From assembly GCF_000422385.1 (NCBI RefSeq), contig NZ_AULR01000002.1, positions 186,001-250,000 of the forward strand: a stretch of 64,000 nt of DNA, read 5' to 3'. This document shows positions 9,818-17,866 of this stretch, piece by piece. A program made the translations under genes and the position numbers. The notes below the pieces were generated by a model that saw only the letters and a list, made by a program, of their open reading frames with translations, made no database searches and was not told the origin of the DNA. This DNA comes from Microbacterium indicum DSM 19969. GTDB lineage: Bacteria; Actinomycetota; Actinomycetes; Actinomycetales; Microbacteriaceae. Positions within the stretch are counted from its first letter, which is position 1. Each line of letters starts with the position of its first letter.

Positions 9818-9846
9818 ACTGTAAGCGCATACATTCAGGAGCGCAA
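9818..9846 (-). promoter_or_regulatory. Promoter of the oligosaccharide transport operon
   Basis: On the minus strand the -35 is TTGCGC (9841-9846) and the -10 is TACAGT (9818-9823), with exactly 17 bp between them. Transcription would start near 9811, about 70 nt before the GTG of the binding-protein gene. The spacer and the first half of the -10 hold the palindrome at 9820-9833. Confidence 0.65.
9820..9833. promoter_or_regulatory. LacI-type operator inside the promoter
   Basis: TGTAAGCGCATACA is a palindrome with 12 of 14 positions symmetric. It overlaps the -10 and the adjacent spacer of the transport promoter. A bound LacI protein would exclude RNA polymerase. The upstream lacI gene ending at 9870 is the obvious candidate regulator. 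Confidence 0.7.
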
Positions 9847-9869
9847 GGCGCTCCGCGGATCCCGCCGGA

Positions 9870-10943
9870 TCAGGGGCAGGTCTCGCGCAGGAGGACCTGC
9901 ACGGGGAGGAGCGTCGAGCGCGCGGCCGCCGAGCGGTCAGCGATGCGACTCAGGAGCATCTCGATCGCGGCGGGCCCGAGAGCCGACATTGGCTGCCTGA
10001 TCGTCGTGAGCGCCGGCGAGGAGTACCTGCCGGCAGCGATGCCGTCGAACCCCGTGACGACGCACTCGTCCGGGACCCGGATCCCCGCCTCGCTGAGTGC
10101 CTCGAGCGCGCCGAGGGCGCTCTGGTCGTTCGCCGCGATGACGGCGCCCGGCCGAGCGTCGGCGAGGACCGCGCGCGTCGCGGCGTACCCGCCGTCGCTC
10201 GTGAAGTCGGCGCGCCGGACGATCAGGTCGGGGCGCGACCCCGCGGCCGCGAGGAAGCCCGAGCGGCGGTCCTCGGCATCGGGCGAGGCCTCGGGCCCGT
10301 CGAGGTAGAGGATCGGGCCCGCGCGGCGGGCGCCGATGACCCGGGCCGTGAGGGCCGCCATGCCCCCGGCGTTGTCGACGGCGACGCGATCGAGGTGCGG
10401 GGCGCGCGCGCCGCCCGCGAGGAGGACGACGGGCACGCGGCGCGCCGCGAACTCGATGAGCTCGTCGGGCACCGAGCTCGCGACGACCGCCAGGCCGTCG
10501 ACGCGCCCCGTTAGGTCGCTCATCGCCGCCTCGCGCGTGCGACCTGATCCCGACGAGACGAGGAGCGCGCGGCCCGCGCGCGACGCGGCGGCTTCGAAGC
10601 CGTGCAGCAGCTCGTCGTAGTAGAGGCGGAAGAGCGAGCCGCGGCGGCCCTCCGCCATGCCGTCGACGAAGGCGATGCCCCCGGCGGCCGACGCCTCGTC
10701 GGCGTCGCGGTCGTCGCGTTCGTCGTGTTCGGGGAGCAGGAGGCCCACGACCCCCGTGCGGCTCCCCGCGAGACCGCGGGCGCTGGCGCTCGGCACGTAT
10801 CCCAGCTCGCGCACCGACGACATCACGCGTTCGCGGGTCGACTCCCGGACGGAGCCGGGGTGCGAGAACACGCGGGAGACGGTGGCGATCGAGACTCCCG
10901 CGTGGTCTGCGACGTCATAGACCGTGGGCGACTTCTCTGCCAC
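9870..10943 (-). CDS. LacI-family transcriptional regulator
   Basis: A 357-residue repressor with a helix-turn-helix at about residues 6-27 ([20 protein letters not shown]) and a sugar-binding effector domain. GTG at 10943 was chosen because AGGAGG stands 7 nt before it; an in-frame ATG further upstream lacks a good ribosome site. It is directly upstream of the oligosaccharide transporter-GH1 operon, whose promoter carries a matching palindrome, so it probably represses that operon. An acidic, Gly-rich insertion of roughly 35 residues sits between the first effector-domain strand (VVGLLLPE) and the helix that normally follows it; most LacI proteins lack this. Confidence 0.9.
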   Translation of the reverse strand: MAEKSPTVYDVADHAGVSIATVSRVFSHPGSVRESTRERVMSSVRELGYVPSASARGLAGSRTGVVGLLLPEHDERDDRDADEASAAGGIAFVDGMAEGRRGSLFRLYYDELLHGFEAAASRAGRALLVSSGSGRTREAAMSDLTGRVDGLAVVASSVPDELIEFAARRVPVVLLAGGARAPHLDRVAVDNAGGMAALTARVIGARRAGPILYLDGPEASPDAEDRRSGFLAAAGSRPDLIVRRADFTSDGGYAATRAVLADARPGAVIAANDQSALGALEALSEAGIRVPDECVVTGFDGIAAGRYSSPALTTIRQPMSALGPAAIEMLLSRIADRSAAARSTLLPVQVLLRETCP

Positions 10944-11026
10944 GTGGGATCCCTCCTGCGCGCCCGGATCGGGCATGCGGGAACGGTATCACCGGGCCGT
11001 TGTCGCGGCCCCCGGGCGGCCCTCGT

Positions 11027-11074
11027 CTGCCGACGGCGAACACGCGCTGAGGCGCCGAACCCCGCCGGTAATGT
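11027..11074 (+). promoter_or_regulatory. clpP1P2 promoter with ClgR-like sequence
   Basis: TAATGT at 11069-11074 is a good -10, placing the start of transcription about 25 nt before clpP1. Upstream on the minus strand are GTTCGCC (11035-11041) and GTTCGGC, each followed by GC-rich sequence, which resembles half of the ClgR site known to activate clpP operons in actinobacteria. The second half of the ClgR motif is not well matched, so the regulator is uncertain. Confidence 0.4.
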
Positions 11075-11105
11075 CGTAGCCAACGCCACACCGAATGGAG
11101 TGAAA

Positions 11106-11699
11106 ATGCCGGAACCCGTGATGGCACAGAACGTCTTCGACCAGCTGCTCAAGGACCGCATCATCTGGCTCGGAGAGGACGTCCGCGACGACAACGCGAA
11201 CGAGATCTGCGCGAAGATGCTCCTCCTCGCCGCCGAGGACCCGAAGAAGGACATCTACCTCTACATCAACTCGCCCGGCGGATCGGTCACGGCCGGCATG
11301 GCGATCTACGACACGATGCAGTTCATCCCGAACGACGTCGTGACGGTCGGCATCGGAATGGCCGCGTCGATGGGCCAGCTGCTCCTCACGAGCGGCACGA
11401 AGGGCAAGCGCTACATCACGCCCAACGCCCGCGTCCTCCTGCACCAGCCCTCGGGCGGCTTCGGCGGCACGGCCGCCGACATCCAGACCCAGGCGGAGCT
11501 CATCATCTCGATGAAGAACCGCCTCGCCGCGATCACGGCGTCGCAGACGGGCAAGACCGTCGAGCAGATCAACGAAGACGGCGACCGCGACCACTGGTTC
11601 ACCGCCGAGGAGGCCCTCGAGTACGGCTTCGTCGACGCGATCCGCGAGAGCGCGACCGACGTGTCGGGCGGCGGCGGAACCGACCGCTCGGCCAACTGA
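11106..11699 (+). CDS. clpP1: ATP-dependent Clp protease proteolytic subunit ClpP1
   Basis: A 197-residue serine protease subunit. The catalytic serine is in GMAASMGQ (S88) and the histidine in LLHQPSGG (H113). In actinobacteria ClpP1 and ClpP2 form a mixed double heptamer fed by ClpX or ClpC, and both genes are usually essential together. The ATG at 11106 has GGAGTG upstream; an internal ATG five codons later is possible. It is followed 19 nt later by clpP2 and then by clpX behind its own promoter. Confidence 0.96.
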   Translation: MPEPVMAQNVFDQLLKDRIIWLGEDVRDDNANEICAKMLLLAAEDPKKDIYLYINSPGGSVTAGMAIYDTMQFIPNDVVTVGIGMAASMGQLLLTSGTKGKRYITPNARVLLHQPSGGFGGTAADIQTQAELIISMKNRLAAITASQTGKTVEQINEDGDRDHWFTAEEALEYGFVDAIRESATDVSGGGGTDRSAN

Positions 11700-11718
11700 G
11701 AGAACCCGGAGGACAACG

Positions 11719-12381
11719 ATGCTCAGCCCCTATTCCGCCACCCCGCAGGGTCTCCAGGTTCCCTCGAGCCGCTACGTTCTGCCGCAGTTCGAGGAGCGCA
11801 CGGCCTACGGCTTCAAGCGCCAGGACCCGTACAACAAGCTCTTCGAGGACCGCGTGATCTTCCTCGGCGTGCAGGTCGACGACGCGTCGGCCGACGACGT
11901 CATGGCGCAGCTCCTCGTGCTCGAGAGCCAGGATCCCGACCGCGACATCATCATGTACATCAACTCGCCCGGCGGCTCGTTCACGGCCATGACGGCGATC
12001 TACGACACGATGCAGTACATCTCGCCCGAGATCCAGACGGTCGTGCTCGGCCAGGCAGCCTCTGCCGCCTCGGTGCTCCTTGCGGCCGGCGCGCCCGGCA
12101 AGCGCCTCGCGCTGCCGAACGCCCGCGTGCTCATGCACCAGCCCGCCGTCGGCCAGGCCGGCCAGGGCCAGGCCTCCGACATCGAGATCCAGGCCGCCGA
12201 GATCCAGCGCATGCGCCTCTGGCTCGAGGAGACCATGTCGAAGCACACGGGCCGCTCGGTCGAGCAGGTCCACAAGGACATCGACCGCGACAACATCATC
12301 GGCGCGCAGCAGGCCGTCGAGTACGGCATCGTCGACCAGGTGCTGACGTCGCGCAAGCGCGGTTCCATCGCCGCGAGCTGA
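11719..12381 (+). CDS. clpP2: ATP-dependent Clp protease proteolytic subunit ClpP2
   Basis: A 220-residue ClpP paralogue with a longer N-terminus than ClpP1. The catalytic serine lies in GQAASAAS (S115) and the histidine in LMHQPAVG (H140). It is the partner of ClpP1 in the mixed tetradecamer. The start ATG is preceded by CCCGGAGGACAACG, a good ribosome-binding site. A strong hairpin terminator follows the stop codon, so clpP1-clpP2 is a two-gene transcript separate from clpX. Confidence 0.96.
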   Translation: MLSPYSATPQGLQVPSSRYVLPQFEERTAYGFKRQDPYNKLFEDRVIFLGVQVDDASADDVMAQLLVLESQDPDRDIIMYINSPGGSFTAMTAIYDTMQYISPEIQTVVLGQAASAASVLLAAGAPGKRLALPNARVLMHQPAVGQAGQGQASDIEIQAAEIQRMRLWLEETMSKHTGRSVEQVHKDIDRDNIIGAQQAVEYGIVDQVLTSRKRGSIAAS

Positions 12382-12390
12382 CGCCCGACT

Positions 12391-12431
12391 CTGACGCGCC
12401 CCGACCGGAATCCTCGGTCGGGGCGCGTCAG
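12391..12431 (+). terminator. Hairpin terminator after clpP2
   Basis: A perfect 17-bp stem (12391-12407 with 12415-12431) with a 7-nt loop, 9 nt after the clpP2 stop. There is no U tract. Confidence 0.8.
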
Positions 12432-12435
12432 TGCG

Positions 12436-12463
12436 TTCCGATGTCGCAGGATCGCATTAGCCT
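12436..12463 (+). promoter_or_regulatory. Putative clpX promoter
   Basis: TTCCGA (12436-12441) and TAGCCT (12458-12463) are separated by 16 bp and lie between the clpP2 terminator and clpX. The implied 5' leader is about 30 nt and contains the GGAG ribosome site. Confidence 0.45.
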
Positions 12464-12501
12464 GGGACGACAGCGACCAGACCTTCGGATGGAGTGATCG
12501 C

Positions 12502-13773
<1,272 letters not shown>

Positions 13774-13782
13774 GGCGCTCTC

Positions 13783-15813
13783 CTACAACAGGCCGCGGCG
13801 CTCGAGCAGCGGCTCGATGACGGCATCGCGGCCGCGGAAGTCGCGGTAGGCCTCGAGAGGGTCCTTCGATCCGCCGACGCCCAGCAGGCGCTCGCGGAAC
13901 CGGTCGCCGTTCGCCCGCGTGGGGCCGCCGTTCTCCGCGAACCACGCGACGGTGTCGGCGTCGAGCACCTCGCTCCAGATGTAGGCGTAGTACCCGGCCG
14001 AGTAGCCGCCGGCGAAGATGTGCTGGAAGTAGGTCGACGAATAGCGCGTCGGCACGGCGGGCTCGTCGAGGCCGATCTCGGCGAGCGCCGCGGCCTCGAA
14101 AGCCTCGACGTCGGTGACGGCCGCCGCCTGGTCGGCCGAGAGCGAGTGCCAGGCCTGGTCGAGCCAGGCCGCCGCGAGGTACTCGCTCGTGGCCTGCCCC
14201 TCGCCGAACGGCCCCATCCCGGTGAGGCGGGCGATGACCTCGGGCGACAGGGCCTCGCCCGTCTCGACGTGCCGCGCGTAGTTCGGCAGGACTTCGGGAT
14301 GCATCGCCCACATCTCGTTGACCTGGCTCGGGAACTCGACGAAGTCGCGGCCGACGGCCGTGCCGGCGAAGAACGGGTAGGTCACGGTCGCGAAGAGCCC
14401 GTGCAGGGCGTGGCCGAACTCGTGGAAGAGCGTCTCGACCTCGTCGATCGTGAGGAGCGCCGGTTCGCCGCCCGTCGGCTTCGGGACGTTGAGGTTGTTG
14501 ATCACGACGGGGCGCGTCCCGCGGATCGCCGACTGGGAGACGATCGAGTTCATCCACGCGCCGCCGCGCTTCGTGTCGCGGGTGAAGAGGTCGAGCACGT
14601 AGAGCCCCAGCGGGGATCCGTCCTCGTTCGTCACGTCGAAGAAGCGGACGTCGGGGTGGTAGCCCACGAGGTCGTCGCGCTCGGCGAAGCCGAGGCCGTA
14701 GACGAGGCCCGCGGCGAAGAAGACCCCGTCGCGCAGGACGCGCTGGGCTTCGAACCACGGGCGGAGGGCCGCCGCGTCGACGTCGAAGCGGTCGGCGCGG
14801 AGCTTCTCGGTGAAGTACGCCCAGTCGCTCGCCGTGACGGCGCGGCCCGCGAGGGCCTCGAGGTCGGCCTTCTCCGCTTGCGCGTTGCGGGCCGCGGGCG
14901 CGGCGAGGGTCCGTAGGCGCTCGTGGATCGCCGCCCGCGTCTTCGCGGTCTCGCCCGCCGCGATGAGGTCGGCGTGGGATCCGAAGCCCAGGAGGGCCGC
15001 GCGTTCGGCGCGCAGACGCACCATCTCGAGCAGGGTCTCGCGGTTGTCGGACGCGTTGCCGCGTGAGCCACGGGCGCGCGACGCGGCCATGATCCGGGCG
15101 CGCGCGTCGGCGTCCTCGATCGACGCGAGCAGCGGGTGCCCGGTGAAGAGCGGCAGCGTGATGAGATACCCGTCGGCGCCACGCGCCGAAGCGGCCTCCC
15201 GCGCCGCCGACAGCTCGCCCGAGGAGAGGCCGCGCAGCTCCTCCGCCGTGTCGAAGAGCACCGCGAGGTCGTTGGTGTCGGCGAGCAGGTTCTTCTGGAA
15301 CCGGGTCGTGAGATCGGCGAGGCGTCCGTTGATCTCGGTGAGGCGCCGCTTCGCCTGGGGCTCGAGGGCCGCGCCCGCGCGGGTCATCTGCTCGTGCCAG
15401 CGCTCGACGAGGCGCCGCTGCTCGGGGGTCAGGTGGAGACCCGCGAGATCCCCGCGCACCGCGGAGATCCGGTCGAAGAGCGCGGAGTCCTGCAGCACGC
15501 GGTCCTCGTGCTCGGCGAGAAGCGGCGCGACCCGCTCCTCGATGTCCTGCACGGCGTCGGTCGCGTGCGCGGAGCTCACGGTGAAGAACGCGGCCGAGAC
15601 GCGCTCGAGCAGCTCGCCGCAGCGCTCGAGTGCCTCGAGCGTGTTCTCGAAGGTCGCGGGGGCGGGGTTCGCGGCGATGGCGGCGATCTGGGCCTCGCGC
15701 TCCGCGATGCCGCGCTCGAACGCGGGCAGATAGTGCTCGTCGCGGATCGCGCCGTAGTCGGGAAGGGCGTAGGGCAGCTCGCTGGGCGCGAGCAGGGGGT
15801 TGGCGTCGCTCAT
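13783..15813 (-). CDS. M3-family oligopeptidase / peptidyl-dipeptidase
   Basis: A 676-residue cytoplasmic zinc metallopeptidase of family M3 (Dcp/OpdA group), which cuts short peptides, likely including products of Clp proteolysis. The zinc site is [10 protein letters not shown], and the conserved downstream region [12 protein letters not shown] follows. The length is normal. No Shine-Dalgarno sequence precedes the ATG at 15813; instead a -10-like TAGGCT lies exactly 6 nt before it on the minus strand, so the mRNA is probably leaderless. It is divergent from the ypeA-like gene with only 35 bp between start codons. Confidence 0.92.
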   Translation of the reverse strand: MSDANPLLAPSELPYALPDYGAIRDEHYLPAFERGIAEREAQIAAIAANPAPATFENTLEALERCGELLERVSAAFFTVSSAHATDAVQDIEERVAPLLAEHEDRVLQDSALFDRISAVRGDLAGLHLTPEQRRLVERWHEQMTRAGAALEPQAKRRLTEINGRLADLTTRFQKNLLADTNDLAVLFDTAEELRGLSSGELSAAREAASARGADGYLITLPLFTGHPLLASIEDADARARIMAASRARGSRGNASDNRETLLEMVRLRAERAALLGFGSHADLIAAGETAKTRAAIHERLRTLAAPAARNAQAEKADLEALAGRAVTASDWAYFTEKLRADRFDVDAAALRPWFEAQRVLRDGVFFAAGLVYGLGFAERDDLVGYHPDVRFFDVTNEDGSPLGLYVLDLFTRDTKRGGAWMNSIVSQSAIRGTRPVVINNLNVPKPTGGEPALLTIDEVETLFHEFGHALHGLFATVTYPFFAGTAVGRDFVEFPSQVNEMWAMHPEVLPNYARHVETGEALSPEVIARLTGMGPFGEGQATSEYLAAAWLDQAWHSLSADQAAAVTDVEAFEAAALAEIGLDEPAVPTRYSSTYFQHIFAGGYSAGYYAYIWSEVLDADTVAWFAENGGPTRANGDRFRERLLGVGGSKDPLEAYRDFRGRDAVIEPLLERRGLL

Positions 15814-15819
15814 CCGGCC

Positions 15820-15842
15820 AGCCTAGGGGCCGCCGATACGCT
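15820..15842. promoter_or_regulatory. Back-to-back leaderless promoters
   Basis: TAGGCT on the minus strand (15820-15825) and TACGCT on the plus strand (15837-15842) each stand 6 nt before a start codon, of the M3 peptidase (15813) and the acetyltransferase (15849). The two promoters overlap so closely that the -35 region of each lies over the other's transcription start. Confidence 0.55.
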
Positions 15843-15848
15843 GGGTTG

Positions 15849-16277
15849 ATGAGCGCAGCGCCCCGGATCCGCACCTTCCACGACGGCGACGAGGAAGCGG
15901 TCGTCGGGCTCTGGGAGCGCGCGGGGCTCACCCGCCCGTGGAACGATCCGCGCAAGGACATCGCCCGCTTCCGCGCGGTGTGGCCCGATCTGCTCCTCGT
16001 CGCAGATCTCGGCGGCGCCGTGGTCGGAGCGGTCATGGCCGGGTACGACGGACACCGCGGGTGGCTTAACTACCTGGCCGCCGACCCGGATCGGCAGGGC
16101 GAGGGGATCGGGTCGGCTCTCGTCAGGGAGGCCGAGCGCCGCCTCGAGGCGATCGGGTGCCCCAAGGTCCAGCTGCTCGTGCGCCCGGAGAACGCGGGCG
16201 TCTTCGCGTTCTACGACGCGATCGGGTACGAGCGCGCCGAGATCGGGTTCGCGGGCAGGCGGCTCATCGCCGACTGA
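15849..16277 (+). CDS. ypeA: GNAT-family acetyltransferase, YpeA type
   Basis: A 142-residue single-domain GNAT acetyltransferase. The N-terminal LWERAGLTRPWNDP segment, the GYDGHRGW motif, the acetyl-CoA loop RQGEGIGSAL and the ending GRRLI closely match the YpeA group, whose substrate is not established. There is no ribosome-binding site; the ATG follows a -10 hexamer by 6 nt. It is divergent from the M3 peptidase. Confidence 0.85.
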   Translation: MSAAPRIRTFHDGDEEAVVGLWERAGLTRPWNDPRKDIARFRAVWPDLLLVADLGGAVVGAVMAGYDGHRGWLNYLAADPDRQGEGIGSALVREAERRLEAIGCPKVQLLVRPENAGVFAFYDAIGYERAEIGFAGRRLIAD

Positions 16278-16312
16278 CGCGGCGGGAAGTGCATGCACGT
16301 CGCATCCCTGCC

Positions 16313-16342
16313 TTCACTTTGCGGAAGAAGTGTAAGTAAGAT
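16313..16342 (+). promoter_or_regulatory. Leaderless-type promoter of the fic gene, with inverted repeat
   Basis: The -10 is TAAGAT (16337-16342), 6 nt before the GTG at 16349, with a possible -35 TTCACT (16313-16318) and an 18-bp spacer. Inside it CACTT and AAGTG form an inverted repeat 9 nt apart. The site is locally AT-rich compared with its surroundings. It may be the autoregulatory operator of the winged-helix end of the Fic protein; that is inferred. Confidence 0.5.
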
Positions 16343-16348
16343 CGTCGC

Positions 16349-17581
16349 GTGCTGACAGATCCGGTGATCGCGATCCCGCCGCTGGCGACGGCGGCCCACG
16401 CGTGGCGCCCCCGCGTCCCCGAGATCTTCTCCGGCGCCGAGGTCCGCCGCCAGACGGGGGCATACGCGTCGGCCGTGCCGGCGCCGATCGCGGCCTGGTC
16501 CCCGGCGATCGCCGGGGCCGACCTCGCCGACGTCGAGGAGGCGGTCGTCGCCCTCGCCGAGTTCGACGCCCATGCCCTCCTCAGCCTCGGATCCGACAGC
16601 GTCGTGCTCGGCCCCATGGCGTCGGTCCTGCTGCGCACCGAGAGCGCATCGAGCAGCCAGATCGAGCAGCTGACGACGTCGGCCGGCCAGCTCGCCCTCG
16701 CCGAGATCGACGAGGGCGGAACCGCGAACGCCGCGACCGTGATCGGCAACGTCCGGGCCATGGAAGCGGCGCTCGCCCTCGCGGACCGGGTCGACGAGGG
16801 GGCGATCCTCGCGATGCACCGCGAGCTGCTGCGCGATCAGCCCGGCATGGAGGACGAGGCGGGGCGGTACCGCGGCGAGCTCGTGTGGATCGGCGGGCGC
16901 GACGGCGCCGGGCCGCGCGGCGCCGACTACATCGCTCCGCAGCCCGAGCTCGTCCCGGGCGCGGTCGCCGACCTCGTCGCCTTCGTGCGCCGCGACGACC
17001 TGCCGGTGCTCGTCCAGGCGGCCGTCGCACACGCGCAGTTCGAGACGATCCACCCGTTCGTCGATGGCAACGGCAGGACGGGACGCGCGCTCGTCCAGGC
17101 GATCCTCCGCGGCAAGGGGATCGTGCGGCACGCGACGGTCCCGATCTCGGCGGGGCTGCTCACGGACGTGGGCTCGTACTTCCGCGCCCTCGAGGCCTTC
17201 CGCCGCGGGGACGCGGGACCCGTGGTGCGGCGCTTCGCCGACGCCGCGCGCTACGCGTCGTTCACGGGCCGACGGCTTGTCGACGACCTCGCGGCCGAAC
17301 TCGACGCGGCGCGCGAGAAGCTGCGCGGCGTGCGCCCGCAGGCGACGGCGTGGCGGATCCTGCCGCACCTCATCGCCCAGCCGGTCGTCAACACGCGGCA
17401 CCTCGCGGGGGTGTTCGGGCTCCCCGACGTCACGGTGATCCGCGCGCTCGACGTGCTCGTGGACCGCGGCGTCCTGACGGAGCGCACGGGGCGGGCGCGG
17501 CACCGGGTCTGGCAGAACGCGGGCGTGCTCCGGGTGCTCGACGAGTACGCGAAGGAGATCCGCCGGCGCCCCGGCCGCTGA
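16349..17581 (+). CDS. Fic-family protein (AMP transferase) with C-terminal winged helix
   Basis: A 410-residue protein. The Fic core motif HPFVDGNGRTGR (residues 235-246) is complete, including the catalytic histidine, so it should transfer AMP or a similar group to a protein hydroxyl. Upstream, SSQIEQ (residues 102-107) matches the class II inhibitory helix (S/T)xxxE, although the last position is Gln instead of Gly or Asn. The C-terminus (about residues 340-400) has a helix-turn-helix (HLAGVFGLPDVTVIRALDVL). The protein is therefore self-inhibited and may bind DNA. It starts with GTG and has no leader. The target protein is unknown. Confidence 0.9.
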   Translation: MLTDPVIAIPPLATAAHAWRPRVPEIFSGAEVRRQTGAYASAVPAPIAAWSPAIAGADLADVEEAVVALAEFDAHALLSLGSDSVVLGPMASVLLRTESASSSQIEQLTTSAGQLALAEIDEGGTANAATVIGNVRAMEAALALADRVDEGAILAMHRELLRDQPGMEDEAGRYRGELVWIGGRDGAGPRGADYIAPQPELVPGAVADLVAFVRRDDLPVLVQAAVAHAQFETIHPFVDGNGRTGRALVQAILRGKGIVRHATVPISAGLLTDVGSYFRALEAFRRGDAGPVVRRFADAARYASFTGRRLVDDLAAELDAAREKLRGVRPQATAWRILPHLIAQPVVNTRHLAGVFGLPDVTVIRALDVLVDRGVLTERTGRARHRVWQNAGVLRVLDEYAKEIRRRPGR

Positions 17582-17598
17582 GCGCGGCTGCCGCCCCT

Positions 17599-17652
17599 CG
17601 CGAGTGCCCTACCGCCCCGCGAGTGCACTCGCAAGGCGGTGAGGCACTCGCG
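17599..17652. repeat. Nested palindrome between convergent genes
   Basis: An outer stem CGCGAGTGCC/GGCACTCGCG (17599-17608 with 17643-17652) continues into TACCGCC/GGCGGTG(A) (17610-17616 with 17635-17641). It encloses the perfect 14-bp palindrome GCGAGTGCACTCGC (17619-17632). The word GCGAGTGC thus occurs four times counting both strands. It lies between the fic stop and the stop of the next gene and can act as a bidirectional terminator, but its internal repetition is more than a terminator needs. Confidence 0.75.
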
Positions 17653-17656
17653 GACG

Positions 17657-17866
17657 TCAGAAGCGCTCGGTCGCGACCGATCCGTCGGCCTGGAGCGACA
17701 GCTCCCACCCGGCGTCGAGCTCGGCGATCGGGCGCCCCTCGAGCCACGTGAGGGTCCAGTGTCCCGCGGCGCCGCTCGCCTCGACTTCGGCGACGGCGGC
17801 GCGGAGCGCCTCGGGGACCGAGCGGGGCGGCTCGGATCCCGAGGCCCAGCGCGTGCCGAGCTGCAT
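17657..17866 (-). CDS. Small hypothetical protein downstream of valS
   Basis: A 69-residue protein starting with ATG at 17866, which overlaps the valS stop by one base (TGATG), so it is translationally coupled. It is soluble, with an amphipathic central helix (VPEALRAAVAEVEA) and a Trp-rich beta-like second half (WTLTWLEGRP). I do not recognise a named family, but the coupled position after valS suggests a conserved gene rather than a random frame. Confidence 0.65.
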   Translation of the reverse strand: MQLGTRWASGSEPPRSVPEALRAAVAEVEASGAAGHWTLTWLEGRPIAELDAGWELSLQADGSVATERF

